From positions 9,440,521 through 9,504,520 of the forward strand of contig NC_133659.1 in assembly GCF_037893015.1 (NCBI RefSeq): a DNA stretch of 64,000 nt, in the 5' to 3' direction. The position numbers and the translations under genes were made by a program. Below are positions 10,282-20,992 of the stretch, piece by piece. Position 1 is the first letter of the stretch. The number at the start of each line of letters is the position of its first letter. Source of the stretch: Macrotis lagotis (lineage: Eukaryota > Chordata > Mammalia > Peramelemorphia > Peramelidae). Below the pieces are notes generated by a model that was given only the letters and a program-made list of their open reading frames with translations, had not been told where the DNA came from and did not search any database.

Positions 10282-10690
10282 CTTGTCATATTTCTTTTCC
10301 AATCTTGAACCAATCAGTTGTTCAATGTTCAATCATAAGTGTTGCTTCTTGACCCACCTACAGGTTCCTAAGGAGACAAATAACATGATCTGGTGTTCCC
10401 ATTTCTTTGGAGACTGGCAACAACTGTAATGTAGTCAATGAGGCAGAAGGAGTTGTTTTTCTAGAAATCCCTTGCTTTTTCCAAAACTCTGCAAATGTCG
10501 GCAATTTGGTTTCTAGTTCCTCTGCCTTCTCTTCCTATAATTTTCAGTTTCATATTAGTGAAGACTAGCTTGAAGAATCTTATTCACAATTTTGCTGGTG
10601 TATACAATGAGCTCAGGAATTTGAAGCTTCTTTGGAATTGCCCTTCTTTGGGACTGGGTCATAAACTATTTTCTTTTTCCATCAAACTTA
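9765..10690 (-). pseudogene. RTE/BovB-like LINE, reverse transcriptase part
   Basis: The antisense strand encodes a degraded RTE-clade reverse transcriptase. The open frame at 10032-10313 carries YPEYFMKNARLDESK, GIKVPGRNVNNF and RYAENITPL. Here YAEN replaces the catalytic YADD, so the polymerase is dead. Further blocks such as TTCCTTCCAAGGGGCAAGTG and GGCAATTTGGTTTCTAGTTC match BovB antisense order. A (TA)23 tract replaces about 30 bp next to the motif C region. The MAR1 SINE tails in this window resemble the 3' end of this LINE class, so its relatives probably mobilised them. Confidence 0.85.
10235..10280. repeat. (TA)23 microsatellite
   Basis: Forty-six uninterrupted bases of TA inside the RTE copy. 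The length and purity suggest a polymorphic locus. Confidence 0.98.
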
Positions 10691-10849
10691 TTCATTTTAT
10701 CTCTAGTTTTCTTGGCTGCTATAAAATTCTGTGCACATACCCACACATTTGCATACATCTCCATATTGTAGGTAGAATTTTGGTAGGAGGACATTATTGT
10801 TGCTTTAGTATTTTACACCATAGTGCTCCCCACCTCTTCTGACACCCTC

Positions 10850-11070
10850 CCTTAATTTTAGTGTCTTCCTTTTCTTATTTCCTCATTACCTGTATATAAG
10901 TTTTGTATATATTTGCATGTTATCTCCCCAATTAAACTGCAAGCTCCTTGAGGACAGGACCCCTCAAAAAAACTTTTGCCTCTTTTTCCAACCATATCAC
11001 TAATACAATGTCTGATATCAAGTAGGTAGATAATAAATGTTCATTGATTGATTGATTATAATAAAGAAAA
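10850..11070 (+). mobile_element. L2 LINE 3' end
   Basis: AACTGCAAGCTCCTTGAGGA, then TGTCTGATATCAAGTAGGTA and ATAAATGTTCATTGATTGAT are the typical L2 3' terminal blocks. Confidence 0.8.
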
Positions 11071-11079
11071 ACAAATAAA

Positions 11080-11445
11080 CAAAACTAACAAACTCTGCAA
11101 CATATCTGAAGAGTATGCTCTGATCCATACTCATAGTCCTCATCAATAAAGGGTTGCATCCTTTTATCTTCTCTAGGGCTAGGATTATACATTAAATTCA
11201 TCTGTTTGTTTTTACTGGTGTTATAACTACATGTTTATAGTCATTGTGTATACAATTTTCTTTGTTCTTCTTTCTTCCCTCTGCATCTGGTCAGATTCAT
11301 TGTTTTGCAGAAATTCTCATGGTTAGCTTTCCCTATCACAGAATTACTATAACTATATATACAGACATATATAATTATAGATATGAGTTTCTATATGTCT
11401 ATATGTGAACATATACACGTATATAAAATGTCTATATATAAAATA
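11080..11445. other. Unassigned AT-rich sequence
   Basis: May be a diverged LINE remnant, but no motif is clear enough to assign. It ends in TATA-rich simple sequence. Confidence 0.4.
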
Positions 11446-11512
11446 GAAAGAGAGAGAGAGATGGAGAAAGAGGGAGAGACAGAGAGAGACAGAGACAGAG
11501 GAAGGAGAGAGA

Positions 11513-11570
<58 letters not shown>

Positions 11571-11586
11571 TTGATTGATTGATTAT
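11446..11586 (+). repeat. (GA)n microsatellite with (GATT)n end
   Basis: About 125 bp of GA and GACA units, followed by tandem TTGA/GATT units at 11571-11586. Confidence 0.97.
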
Positions 11587-12784
11587 ATGTTATGGAATCT
11601 TTCTCACTTTTATTGACCTCTTTGGAATATAAAACCAATAATGTAAGTTCTATGTCAAAGGTTATGAAAAGATTAGTGACTTTTCTCATAATGGATGATG
11701 AAAACAAGTAAAATCTTTGTGCAGCATGATAGAATAAAGGTTGGACATGAAATTAGGGTTAGGTTAAGGTTAGACATGGAGTTGACTTAGCATCTGATTG
11801 GCTAGAAGAATTCATTCAGCTAGGAAGTTTTCAGAAGACAGCTTCCTCCTCCATCATGACTGGATATTTTGACAGTTTGTCTTTCTTTTATTTTCTCCAT
11901 CCACTGTGTTCTATCATCTGCTCTGGAGGTATCATAGGACGTAGGACCAGTGCATCTTTCCTCCGAACAACACACTAATTCTGTTCTATCTGCCCTAGTG
12001 TAAAGGGTTCTAGTTATGGTTTTGCTAGACAGGTGAAGCTTTCCCATAGTATTATCTGTGTTGGCCCCTTATTATGTGTAAAATATATTCTGATGAAAAT
12101 AATCAGAACAACTCTATCAATGGATATGTGGGTAGAGATTACGAATACAACCTAAATTTCTGCATCTCTGAGCTTCTCCCTTTAAGGATGTGAACCCCTT
12201 GCTGTGTTCTTGTAGTTTTAGCTCTGATCAAAGAGTGAAGTGATCTCAATGGTGATTGTGATGTTGTGTTATATTAATAAATCTTCCATTATGTCTATTC
12301 AGCTGGAGAAACTTTACCCATTATGTAAGACTGGGGCTAAAAAGGATTCTCTGGCCTAAATTTCAACATCTCTCTCTGTGAATTGACCCACGCTGGGTTT
12401 ATATTGAAATATGTAGGGATAACAAAAAAGTTTGACAAGAGTTTGGAGAGAAAGGGGTAAAGGACATCATCCATCAAAATGGAGAGGACATTTGGAGGAA
12501 TGAATTGATTGTCTCCTAAGGGATGGCATTCCAGGAAGAGCTGTTCCCCAAGCAAGGAAGCTCCAGATTTTCATATACATGAAAAGTAGCAAAACACAAA
12601 AAAGGAGATATTTTTAAATCACTAATCAATGATTACACAGCAAAAAATTTCCAGTCTTGGAACTGCTTTTTAAAACTTGTCCTTGCAAAGGAATAGCTGA
12701 ATAGGAATAGTTATCTTTAAAGGATAACTTTAAGGGTTATAGAGTACCTCACACACTTGCTCCTAAAGTGACCATAATATGGTG
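11587..12784. other. Unassigned sequence
   Basis: About 1.2 kb with no named repeat. A short telomere-like string TTAGGGTTAGGTTAAGGTTA starts at 11753. The minus-strand open frame at 11820-12047 has no family signature. Confidence 0.45.
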
Positions 12785-12990
12785 ACTTAATGGATAATAA
12801 ACTAACTTTTAACCAGACTGATCTAATTTCAAATCCTGCTTTAGATACTTACCAGTTTTGAAAACTGGAACAAGTTGCTTTACCTCTTTTTTTCTTGGCT
12901 TCTTATCTGCAAAATGATGTGGTTGCTCTGCAATCTATTGCTAATGTCCCTTCTAGTTCTAAGTCTAGTATCTTGGGATCTGGATGCGAG
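12785..12990 (+). repeat. MIR-type SINE
   Basis: CTAATTTCAAATCCTGCTTT, CTTATCTGCAAAATGATGTG and TGTCCCTTCTAGTTCTAAGT keep MIR-like order, including the 3' cccttccagctctaa block. Confidence 0.65.
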
Positions 12991-13165
12991 ATTCAAGGAT
13001 TCCTGTGAATTGAAACAAAAGAAGATACTTATGGCTGATTTACCAGCATTGGATTGATTTACTGATGGCTAAATGGAGATGGAGAGTGCACCAGTCTCTG
13101 CCGCTAAGTAGACAGGGTTATTTTGTATAGTCCTTGGGGGGCCAAGAATCTATTTTGTATCAATT

Positions 13166-13194
13166 AAGATTTTATTTAGTAAGATTTTATTTAG
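13166..13194. repeat. 14-bp tandem duplication
   Basis: AAGATTTTATTTAG occurs at 13166-13179 and 13181-13194, separated by one T. Confidence 0.95.
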
Positions 13195-13269
13195 CGTCAA
13201 GGGACTTAGCACTTGGAGGAAGAGGTTACTTTTGGTTGAAACAGGGTTTATAGGGAAGGATTATATGTA

Positions 13270-13300
13270 AATGATGATGATGATGATGGTGATGGTGATT
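13270..13300 (+). repeat. (ATG)n/(GTG) microsatellite
   Basis: Repeated GAT units pass into GGTGAT units. It sits at the tail side of the adjacent antisense MIR, a usual seeding place. Confidence 0.9.
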
Positions 13301-13309
13301 ATAAGAATT

Positions 13310-13460
13310 AGGTACTTTTAGGTTTATAAAGTATTTTACATTTATCAACTCATTTGATCCTCATAACAAACCAATAAGGTAGGAATTATTATTATCTCCA
13401 TTATGCAAATGAGTAAACTGAGGTTGAGAGAGGCTAAGTGATTTGCTTTCTATTCTTGAT
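13310..13460 (-). repeat. MIR-type SINE
   Basis: TTTATAAAGTATTTTACATT, TCATTTGATCCTCATAACAA and GAGTAAACTGAGGTTGAGAG read as antisense MIR. Confidence 0.75.
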
Positions 13461-14046
13461 AATAATGCCTCAGAAATCTAGGATCTGGAAATTCAACCTG
13501 TTGTTCTGGGAGAGCAAGATGGGTGATATGAAAGAGTAAAGTGCTCAATGAAGCCCAGTTATTACAGATTCAGAGTCACCAGTTGGTTCTGACTGCATTG
13601 CATTTGGATGTAAACTCAATAGGACAAATTCTTAGTAATTAATGGTTTAAGTCTGAGCCCACTCTTCTCCCAAGACTTCTCCCAAGTGGTAATCGATGGG
13701 AGAATTCGAGGGAAAATTTTTGTAAATATTTCTGTTTTTTACTTCATCTCAAAGTAAATACTGCTTTTAAAAATTAATTTATAATTGGGTAAATGAAAGT
13801 AACATCTCTAATCACTAATGGTTGGTGCATAGAAAAAAATGAAACTGGGACTTGAGAAAATAGCATTGGAGAAATCTATCCCTTCCCCTTTCAGAGGTAT
13901 CCTTAAAGGGGAAATATAGTTTTGCTTTGGAAACTCAGCTAATGACATGTGAGTGTGAGTTAGGATAAGAATGATTTCAAGAACAGAAGTACTATAAGAA
14001 AAATGGTGGGGGGAGAAATCCATTTATCTTAAAGTAATTGTGAGAT
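13461..14046. other. Unassigned sequence
   Basis: No recognisable repeat or exon. Confidence 0.5.
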
Positions 14047-14455
14047 ATAGAGAGCTGGGTGGCACAGTGGATAAACCACTAGAATTGGAATCAGGAAGGT
14101 TCTCTTTCTGAATTCAAATCTGGCCTCAGATACTTACTAGCTGTTTGATCTTGCCAAGTCACTTCACCTGTTTGCCTCAGTTTCCTCATAAGAATAGCCG
14201 AGGATAAAGGAATGACCATGAAAAGTATTTTTCCTGTGATTTTTTTATTGAAGATATCATTTGAGTTTTACAATTTCCCTCCCCCCACCCCCACCCCCCA
14301 CAGAAAGCACTCTGTCAGTCTTTACTTTGTTTCCATGTTGTACCTTGATCCAAACTGAGTGTGATGAGAGAGAAACATGAGAAGTATTTTTGCCAAGAAA
14401 ATCCCAAAATGACATCACAGAGAGTCAGTCACAAGCAAACAACAACAATAAATTT
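14047..14455 (+). mobile_element. MAR1-type SINE interrupted by an L1
   Basis: The head GAGAGCTGGGTGGCACAGTG and core occupy 14047-14232. The tail TTTTTGCCAAGAAAATCCCA ... GAGAGTCAGTCACAAG resumes after 14376. The break is an antisense L1 insertion. Confidence 0.9.
14233..14375 (-). mobile_element. Short 5'-truncated L1 3' end (L1-c)
   Basis: Its antisense sequence (TTACTTTGTTTCCATGTTGT, TGAGTGTGATGAGAGAGAAA) is the reverse complement of the 3' UTR of the young L1 at 43.1-43.3 kb, so the two belong to related subfamilies. CATGAAAAGTATTTTT (14217-14232) and CATGAGAAGTATTTTT (14376-14391) flank it as a 15/16 target-site duplication. Only the last part of the 3' UTR was copied. Confidence 0.9.
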
Positions 14456-15314
14456 GTTAGCCCATATGTGGATGTGTGTACACACAGGCTCACATGGTGC
14501 ATACATACATAAAATTCTGTGTCTAAAAGTATTCTAGAACACACATGCAGGGACATGTGCATACCCAAATTGTCTCTTTCTTCCACAGATTCACCCACTC
14601 AAGGACCCTCCCACTGTTTCTGTTGTTATCACTTCAAATTCATCTCCTGGGCAGCTAACTACTCAAGATAAATGGGGAGAAAAACCAAGTGCATAATGGA
14701 GAAGCAAGTAGGGGAGGGCTGAGAGAAAGCTTCCATTCTGTTTTACAGTCCTGATCCCCAAACTCTATTTATCTGAGCCTCACACAGAGTCACTCTCCTT
14801 AGCAGGGGAGCTCATCAGCTTTTACCTTCCTGGCTTCACCCTGTTCTGATTTGCCAATATAATGATATTAAGTGTTTATCTTTTCAACTTTTGGCCTAAT
14901 CATTCAGATAAAAAAAGGGAAAAACTGACTGTTTTCTACCTACGTGACTGGAGACCCTTGTGACTAACTTACCTTGTGGAATCCATAAAAATAATCAGGA
15001 AAACATAGCCTCAGAGATATTACAATGGGAAAAAAGATGTTTTTTTTAAAAAATGAATTGTTCTTGCAATACATATATAATTCTAACAATTAATGGTACT
15101 GATTCTTGCCTTGAGATTCTATAGTATTCTGACATCTGTCCTTCCACTGGAGTAGGTATTTCTTCCCTGAGGCAGATTTCAACCCATCTCTAACTTAGTA
15201 AATAGTCTTGAAGAATTGTTTGACTACAACAATTGAGAGATTTATGACACTGGCCCAGCCATTCCTTGATATGTCAACCATTGGTGGGACTGTAGTCCAC
15301 ATTAGTGGGGATGT
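14456..15314. other. Unassigned sequence
   Basis: No repeat or exon recognised. Confidence 0.45.
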
Positions 15315-15626
15315 TCAGGACTTGTGCTTTGTTTTCAATGATCTTTGAAAACCCAAAGGCACCTTTATGCGAGGGCAAGACACAGAAAGAGAAGGTAACA
15401 GAGGCATTTCACCCAAACCGTTTAAAATAAAGATATCAGCCTCCTCCAGAGAGAATTGAGCTCTTCTTAATGGTTCTCCTAAGACATACACCAAGAACTG
15501 AATGTAGCACTGCCCTTGTGATCTGATCAGACTGGTGTACAGCTGAGAAGCTTTGTAGACATGTAATACTTCTGCTAATGGGTTCTCCAAATCACTACTT
15601 TGGGTTTTTTTGTTCTTTTTTGACAA
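15315..15626 (-). other. Open frame of 103 codons, unknown status
   Basis: This antisense frame is not explained by a repeat I recognise. It includes PLAEVLHVYKASQLYTS and SLEEADIFILNGLGEMP and looks less biased than simple-sequence frames. I do not recognise a family. It could be a processed pseudogene fragment or chance. No flanking poly-A beyond a T8 near 15040 is seen. Confidence 0.2.
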
Positions 15627-15659
15627 AATGATTTTGAGTCTGAAAAATTTACCCTCATT

Positions 15660-15835
15660 TTGGTAGTTGCACCCTCCGGCTTTGTAACTTAGGTAAGGAA
15701 TTTCATCATTTTTAGTCTCCGTTAAATAATCTATGAAATAGGGATAAAAACATTACACTACCAATTTTATAAAGTTGTTGTGGGGAAATCATTTTGAAAA
15801 TTGTAAAAGTATAATAAAAGTATCAGCTATTATCT
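15660..15835 (+). repeat. MIR-type SINE
   Basis: GGCTTTGTAACTTAGGTAAG, AATAATCTATGAAATAGGGA and AAAGTATCAGCTATTATCTC follow MIR order through to the 3' end. Confidence 0.6.
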
Positions 15836-15993
15836 CATTTTTATTGACATTACAAACCTAACTCAATGAATTCTCTACCCTCTCAAATCCCTAGGATTGC
15901 TTTAGTCAGTTGGTTGTTTTGAAAATGAACTTCTCTCTGGTAATTTCCCCTCTTCTTTCTTTTGTCCAATTTTACTGATATGAAGTTCAAGAG

Positions 15994-16290
15994 TTAATAT
16001 CTATTCTTAATGCATTTTACTTTTTCAATCCAATGCTGTCGGAAAATCTTTTCAAATGCCCGATTTTTGTCAGCTAATTTATTAGCGGGTTCTCCCAACT
16101 GCCTATCAAGCCTTCCTTTCATGGGGATGCCATTTGGATCTTCATACAAATCACTGGTAATATATGAGCCAGACAAATCATGCAATGATCAGCCATGTGG
16201 AACACTTTATCATCTTTGTTCTTAGAAAATGGGTCCTGTTCTATTGAACCTCTTAGAAAACCAGATCTCATTAGCACATCCTCTCCCCTC
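15994..16290 (-). other. Two overlapping short frames, possible broken coding remnant
   Basis: One antisense frame ends at 15994 and reads SGSYITSDLYEDPNGIPMKG then RAFEKIFRQHWIEKVKC. A second frame just upstream reads GFLRGSIEQDPFSKNKDDKV and overlaps it. Two adjacent open frames of protein-like composition could be one coding stretch broken by a frameshift, or chance. I recognise no family and see no certain splice sites. Confidence 0.25.
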
Positions 16291-16299
16291 TCAACCCAT

Positions 16300-16784
16300 G
16301 GTTGTCAGATTTGACTTTCACATTTCTTTTGTCCTACTTTGGCTATTGTTTGTGCTGACTCAGTTCCTGGACCATCTCCTGGCACAGTATTCTCCCAAAA
16401 TGTAAGGGATGGCTTTAGTAATACAGACTCACAAAGGGAACCATTCATCAGCAAAGGAATAAGTAAAAGCTAAGAACATTTTGAAATTCATCTTAGCTTG
16501 TGGAGTAAAAAGATTGTATTCTGAGAATCTCAAAGGGACAACCTTTCAGATACCTCATACCCATTCTAAGAATGTTACTGAAATATCCCCGATGAAAGTG
16601 CTTCCATTTCCAGTGACATGTCTATCTGATTTGGGTGGCAAATCCCAAGAGCTGTGAAAGTATTCATTGAGTTCAGAACAGTGGGTTGAGAGGCAGTTAA
16701 TAATAACTCAGTCAATATATTATTATTAATAATAATGATAATAATCTCCTATTTACTAGTGTTATGCTGATTCGTGGCCAGAAT
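16300..16784. other. Unassigned sequence with (TAA)n
   Basis: No named repeat apart from a TAATAA-type simple tract near 16718-16746. Confidence 0.45.
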
Positions 16785-17400
16785 GAGAAAGGTTAAAAGA
16801 AAGACCCTACTCTCAGGAAGCTTACAATCTAATGGGGATGAAAACATGTAAATAACTGTGTATATACAGACTATAAATAGGATTAACTAAGAGAGAGAGA
16901 GAGAGAGGAATTAGGAATGAATAAGAGTTCTATTTTCACTAGAACTCAAAGGAAGTCAGGAATGTTAGGACTGGGGATAAAGAGGGAACATTTTTCAGGT
17001 CCAGGGAAGAGGCAGAGACAATGTTTAGAATCTTTTAGACAGTATATCTTGCTCTAGTTGCAGCAAGGAAGCCAGTGTCCCTGGATGTCAGAAGGCATGG
17101 TAAGGGTGTAAGTTCCAACAACACTGGAGAGTTTGGGAGAAGCTGGGTCATGAAGGGTTTTGAAGGCCAAACAGAGAATCCTGTGTTTAAGGAGTCACAG
17201 TATTGCTTGAGCAGGGAGAGTAACATGATCAGGAAAGTATTTTAGAAAGAAGACTTTGGCAGTTGTGTGGAAAATGGGCTGGATGAGGAGAAACTTGTGA
17301 CAGGAGAGCAAAGGTCTCTTGTTGCAATATGTCAGGATTGAAGGAGTGAAAGAGCAATGAAGAGATAAGGATGACACCTAGATTGTAAACCAATTCATTG
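16785..17400 (-). mobile_element. L2 LINE, antisense
   Basis: CTCAGGAAGCTTACAATCTAATGGGG is the antisense of the L2 3' block attgtaagctccttgagg. It is followed by GTTGCAGCAAGGAAGCCAGT and TCATGAAGGGTTTTGAAGGC, which recur in order in two other copies here (27.7 and 45.7 kb). Confidence 0.65.
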
Positions 17401-17507
17401 GGACTCCATGATTCCCTTGATAGTAATAAGGAAGAGATAATATGTTTATAGATTCTAGAAAAGACAACATGATGATATGTTAGATAAGACATGATCCCTT
17501 CCCTCTG

Positions 17508-17734
17508 CCAGCTGGGTGGCACAGTGCCTGGAGTCAGGAAGATCTGAATTCAAATCCAACTTTAGAAACTTTCTAGTTATGGGATCCTGGACAAGTCACT
17601 TCACCCTGTCATTCATCGGCAAAATGAACTGGAGAAGGGAATGGCAAACCATTTCAGGATCTTCATCAAGAAAACTCCAAATGGGGTCACAAAGCGTCAG
17701 ATATGACTGAAACAACTGAACAATAACAACAAAC
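17508..17734 (+). mobile_element. MAR1-type SINE, near full length
   Basis: Head GCCAGCTGGGTGGCACAGTG, core GATCCTGGACAAGTCACTTC, and tail AACTGGAGAAGGGAATGGCA ... AAACTCCAAATGGGGTCACA ... ACTGAACAATAACAAC are all present. Confidence 0.93.
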
Positions 17735-18781
17735 CCTTCTCTTCATAGTCTTATTAGAAAAGTCTTGGGTTCCTTAAACCAGGTTCTTCCATTAAGGATA
17801 ACTGGGGACTGGGGAGTTCAGAAACGGCCTTTTGCATCTCACTAAGATGGTAATGTGGAAAATTATGGATAGCTTCGGCAATTTCAGGGAGGTCCCTGGT
17901 GTCCAAGTTTCCCAAATTGCCTAGTTCTGAGAGAAGTGTGGGAATTGTGCAAACCAAACTATTTGTAAAACTGATTTCATTTTGATACCTGTTTCATTTC
18001 CCTGTAAATTTAATCTGCTTGCTAATTTTAGGAACTGAGTAACATCCTATTTCCCATCCAGAAAGGTCCACTTGTTCATTCCACCAACTCTCACAGTATA
18101 CTTGCCCCCATCTTGGAAAGACCCTAATCTCTCCTTCAATTAGAAATCAGTTTAATAAGCTTGTATCCTAGCTGAGATACAATTATTTATTATATTGTAA
18201 TGCATAAAAAATCTCTCTCACTATTTATTCCAGAGTCCAGTGCCTAACTGAGGGAGGCTGGACCTGATTTGTTGAACTTGCCCTGCCAATAAATCAATAT
18301 GGTTAAAAGATGAACCTTTTTCTACAGTTATTTCATATTTCACCCATCACAGTTCTAAAGTAAAACCGATTGTGTAGTACATAGAAACAATTAGCCTGGG
18401 CCAACTCAGTTCTTCATTATTTACATGGATAACCATAAAAAAATTGAGTTTTGGGTATCGCCTTCTGCACTAATTGTTAAGAATAGCCCTGGCAAAGACT
18501 TTATGCCCGCTTTTTGTTTACTGCCATCCTGATTTCTGTCTTTCCTGAGAAATCACCCCTCACAAAGCATTTTCCTGGGATGGAGAGTCAATCCCCCAAA
18601 CACATGGGTTTGAGTTACTAATACTCCATCTTAAGAGGCAGGATGCAATCTGTGGAAACTCAACCTTCTCTCATATGTAGTATTCCTTCAAGCATTAAAC
18701 ACCTGAAGATTATAGTCATTTTAAATTTCTCCATCTTCCCAAGGTACTTTCTCCTATATTTAAATTGAGATTCCTCCTTTA
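17735..18781. other. Unassigned sequence
   Basis: About 1 kb with no recognised element. Confidence 0.5.
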
Positions 18782-18795
18782 CTTTATCCTTATTT

Positions 18796-18945
18796 TTTTT
18801 TAGTTTTTGCAAGGCAATGGGGTTAAGTGGCATGTCCAAGGCCACACAGCTAAGGTCATTATTAAGTGTCTGAGGCCAGGTTTGAACTCAGGTCCTCCTG
18901 ACTCCAGGGCCGGTGCTCTATCCACTGTGTCACCTAGACACCCAT
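18796..18945 (-). mobile_element. WSINE-type SINE with TSD
   Basis: Antisense body GCAAGGCAATGGGGTTAAGT ... GACTCCAGGGCCGGTGCTCT. The flanks CTTTATCCTTATTT (18782-18795) and CTTTCTCCTTATTT (18946-18959) are a 13/14 target-site duplication. Confidence 0.95.
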
Positions 18946-18959
18946 CTTTCTCCTTATTT

Positions 18960-20822
18960 CAATTCATCCCCTTAACATATCACTTGCTTTCCACTCTGAG
19001 AACTCTCTTCTAAGAGACTATGGGGATTATACCCCCTTTTTTCCCTCTTTGACTTGATCTAGGATACAATTCTCCTCCATTTTTCTTCTTCCTTTTTGCC
19101 CCTTTATATGCCCCTCCCACTTTGCAGTTTAGTCCTTCAAATAGCACTGACTCACCTGTAGGCAGGGTGTTGAGGTTTTGTCCCTGATGTTTTAGATCTG
19201 TTTCTCTCCCATCACTTCTATTGTCTCCTTATGGACTTTTAGAAAGAAATCTCAATGATCCTTCTGTTAATTTTTGTTTTTATTTGTGCTTGACTCTATA
19301 GATAAATTTTTTTCTAGTTTATTTTTCCCATTGTTCCTGGAGTAATTTATTTCATTTCTTGTGATTCCTTGATAGTTGTATTTATGCACCTCTCTTGTGT
19401 TTCTCTTCAACACAAATTAAACTAAATATTTTCATTTTTGTAGGGAATGCTTCACCAGTCTATCTTTTATCATTATTATTATTTTATTATTATTGTTATG
19501 ATGATGATGATGATGATGATGATGTCTATGGATGGTTAGGGTCAAGTTTGGAGTATCTGTCATTTGAGCTGCATGTTGAACTTCCTTGCCTTTGGAGTAT
19601 ATATTCATTCTTTCTGTATCTTCTCATTAGACCTTTTGCTGTCTTGTCCTACAAAGAGAGGTATAATTACTTTACTATTTGCACATAATTCTTGTTTTGT
19701 GGAGTTTTGAGAGTTGAGCACTGAAAAAAAATTCTAATCTTCCATTTGGATGGCTCTGTCAGCATTTAGATTCTCAATGATTGATACCAATCATTACATG
19801 ATCAATATACCTTTTAGTTTTAATATCAGTAAGAAGATCCCAATAGAATCAATTATAATGTATCTAGCTAGTCTGAGACCATTTCATATCTCAATTAGCT
19901 TCCTTTAAGGAAACAAAGACCACTCAACATGGGCACCTTATCATCTGCTGCCATGTTGCACACCCTACTAAATTTAATCCCACATTCCCACCAGATAATG
20001 TTGAAATCATAACTACTAAGAAGGGCATACCAATCTACCCCCTCTGATCCCCTTTACAACCATGTAACTGCCTAGCTAAAACCTCCTTTCCTTTCTCACA
20101 ATTACCCCAATGTGTTGAAATGTCTCCTAGAATCTACCCAGAATAGTTACTCTTTAAGTACAGGATAATCTGAAGAGAGCGTCAACATGGGCAAGAAAGC
20201 CTTGAAGGAAATTTTGGAGTATGACCCACTGGCCCAACAGACCTACTACAGTACCTCTGCCACGTGGGTATAGGTAACCTCTTTGACTGACTGTATCTTT
20301 AAATCTGGCAAGACTGATCCATTCACTTCTGTTCATCTGTGCTCTCTAATACATCCTTTCTTCTCCCCAATTTAGCAACTCTTTCCTACCACTCCAAGAT
20401 GAAGATGAATGTTATAAAGTAAACAGATGCGAGGGGAAAGACATGCCTTTTCTTGCTCCCACTCTTTTAGACCAACTCTAAGAAATGGGGTCTAATTATA
20501 TTTGCTTCCATTATGGATTATTTAGTCTTGGTTTCAGGTGCTGAAACATTCTTCATGGGATCTGAGAACCAGGATGGCACTTGGAGTGGTGCAGCCAGTC
20601 ATTCCAATGTGAAAACCAGGAGCTACCAGTCAGAGAGGTGGTTTGGGACTCAGACCTGGCATCATGCTCAATAGGAACCAAGCTATGTTATTAACCTAAT
20701 CTTCTTCCCATCCCAGAGACTAAAGGGGTATAGGTAAGGATAGTTATTCCCTTTGTATCAGGGGAGTATCTTTGCACAGTTGTGATTAAACCTTCTGAAA
20801 TAGGCAAACTTTATTTGTAAAT
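18960..20822. other. Unassigned sequence with TTA/ATG microsatellite
   Basis: A TTA-then-GAT trinucleotide tract occupies 19466-19524. The rest, T-rich to about 19700, may be an old antisense LINE but no diagnostic motif was found. Confidence 0.4.
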
Positions 20823-20832
20823 GTTAATCTGA

Positions 20833-20982
20833 GGGGGCAGCTAAGTGATGCAGTGAATAGAGCACTGGTCCTGGAATCAGGATGACCTGCCTCAAATTGG
20901 ACCTCAGACACTTAATAAGTGCTTAGCTGTATGACCTTGGGCAAGTCACTTAACCCCATTGCCTTGTAAAAACCCCAAAAAA
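20833..20982 (+). mobile_element. WSINE-type SINE with perfect TSD
   Basis: Head GGGGGCAGCTAAGTGATGCA, body CCTCAGACACTTAATAAGTG, tail TTGTAAAAACCCCAAAAAA. GTTAATCTGA flanks it at 20823-20832 and 20983-20992. Confidence 0.96.
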
Positions 20983-20992
20983 GTTAATCTGA

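Noticed and set aside
10226-10429. Poly-(Tyr-Ile) frame
   Set aside because: Produced by the (TA)23 tract inside the RTE copy.
11383-11707. Arg-Glu-rich and Ser-Leu-rich frames on opposite strands
   Set aside because: Both are read through a (GA)n microsatellite.
17035-17522. Cluster of three minus-strand open frames of 60-97 codons
   Set aside because: They lie across an antisense L2 copy. No conserved domain or consistent frame was found.
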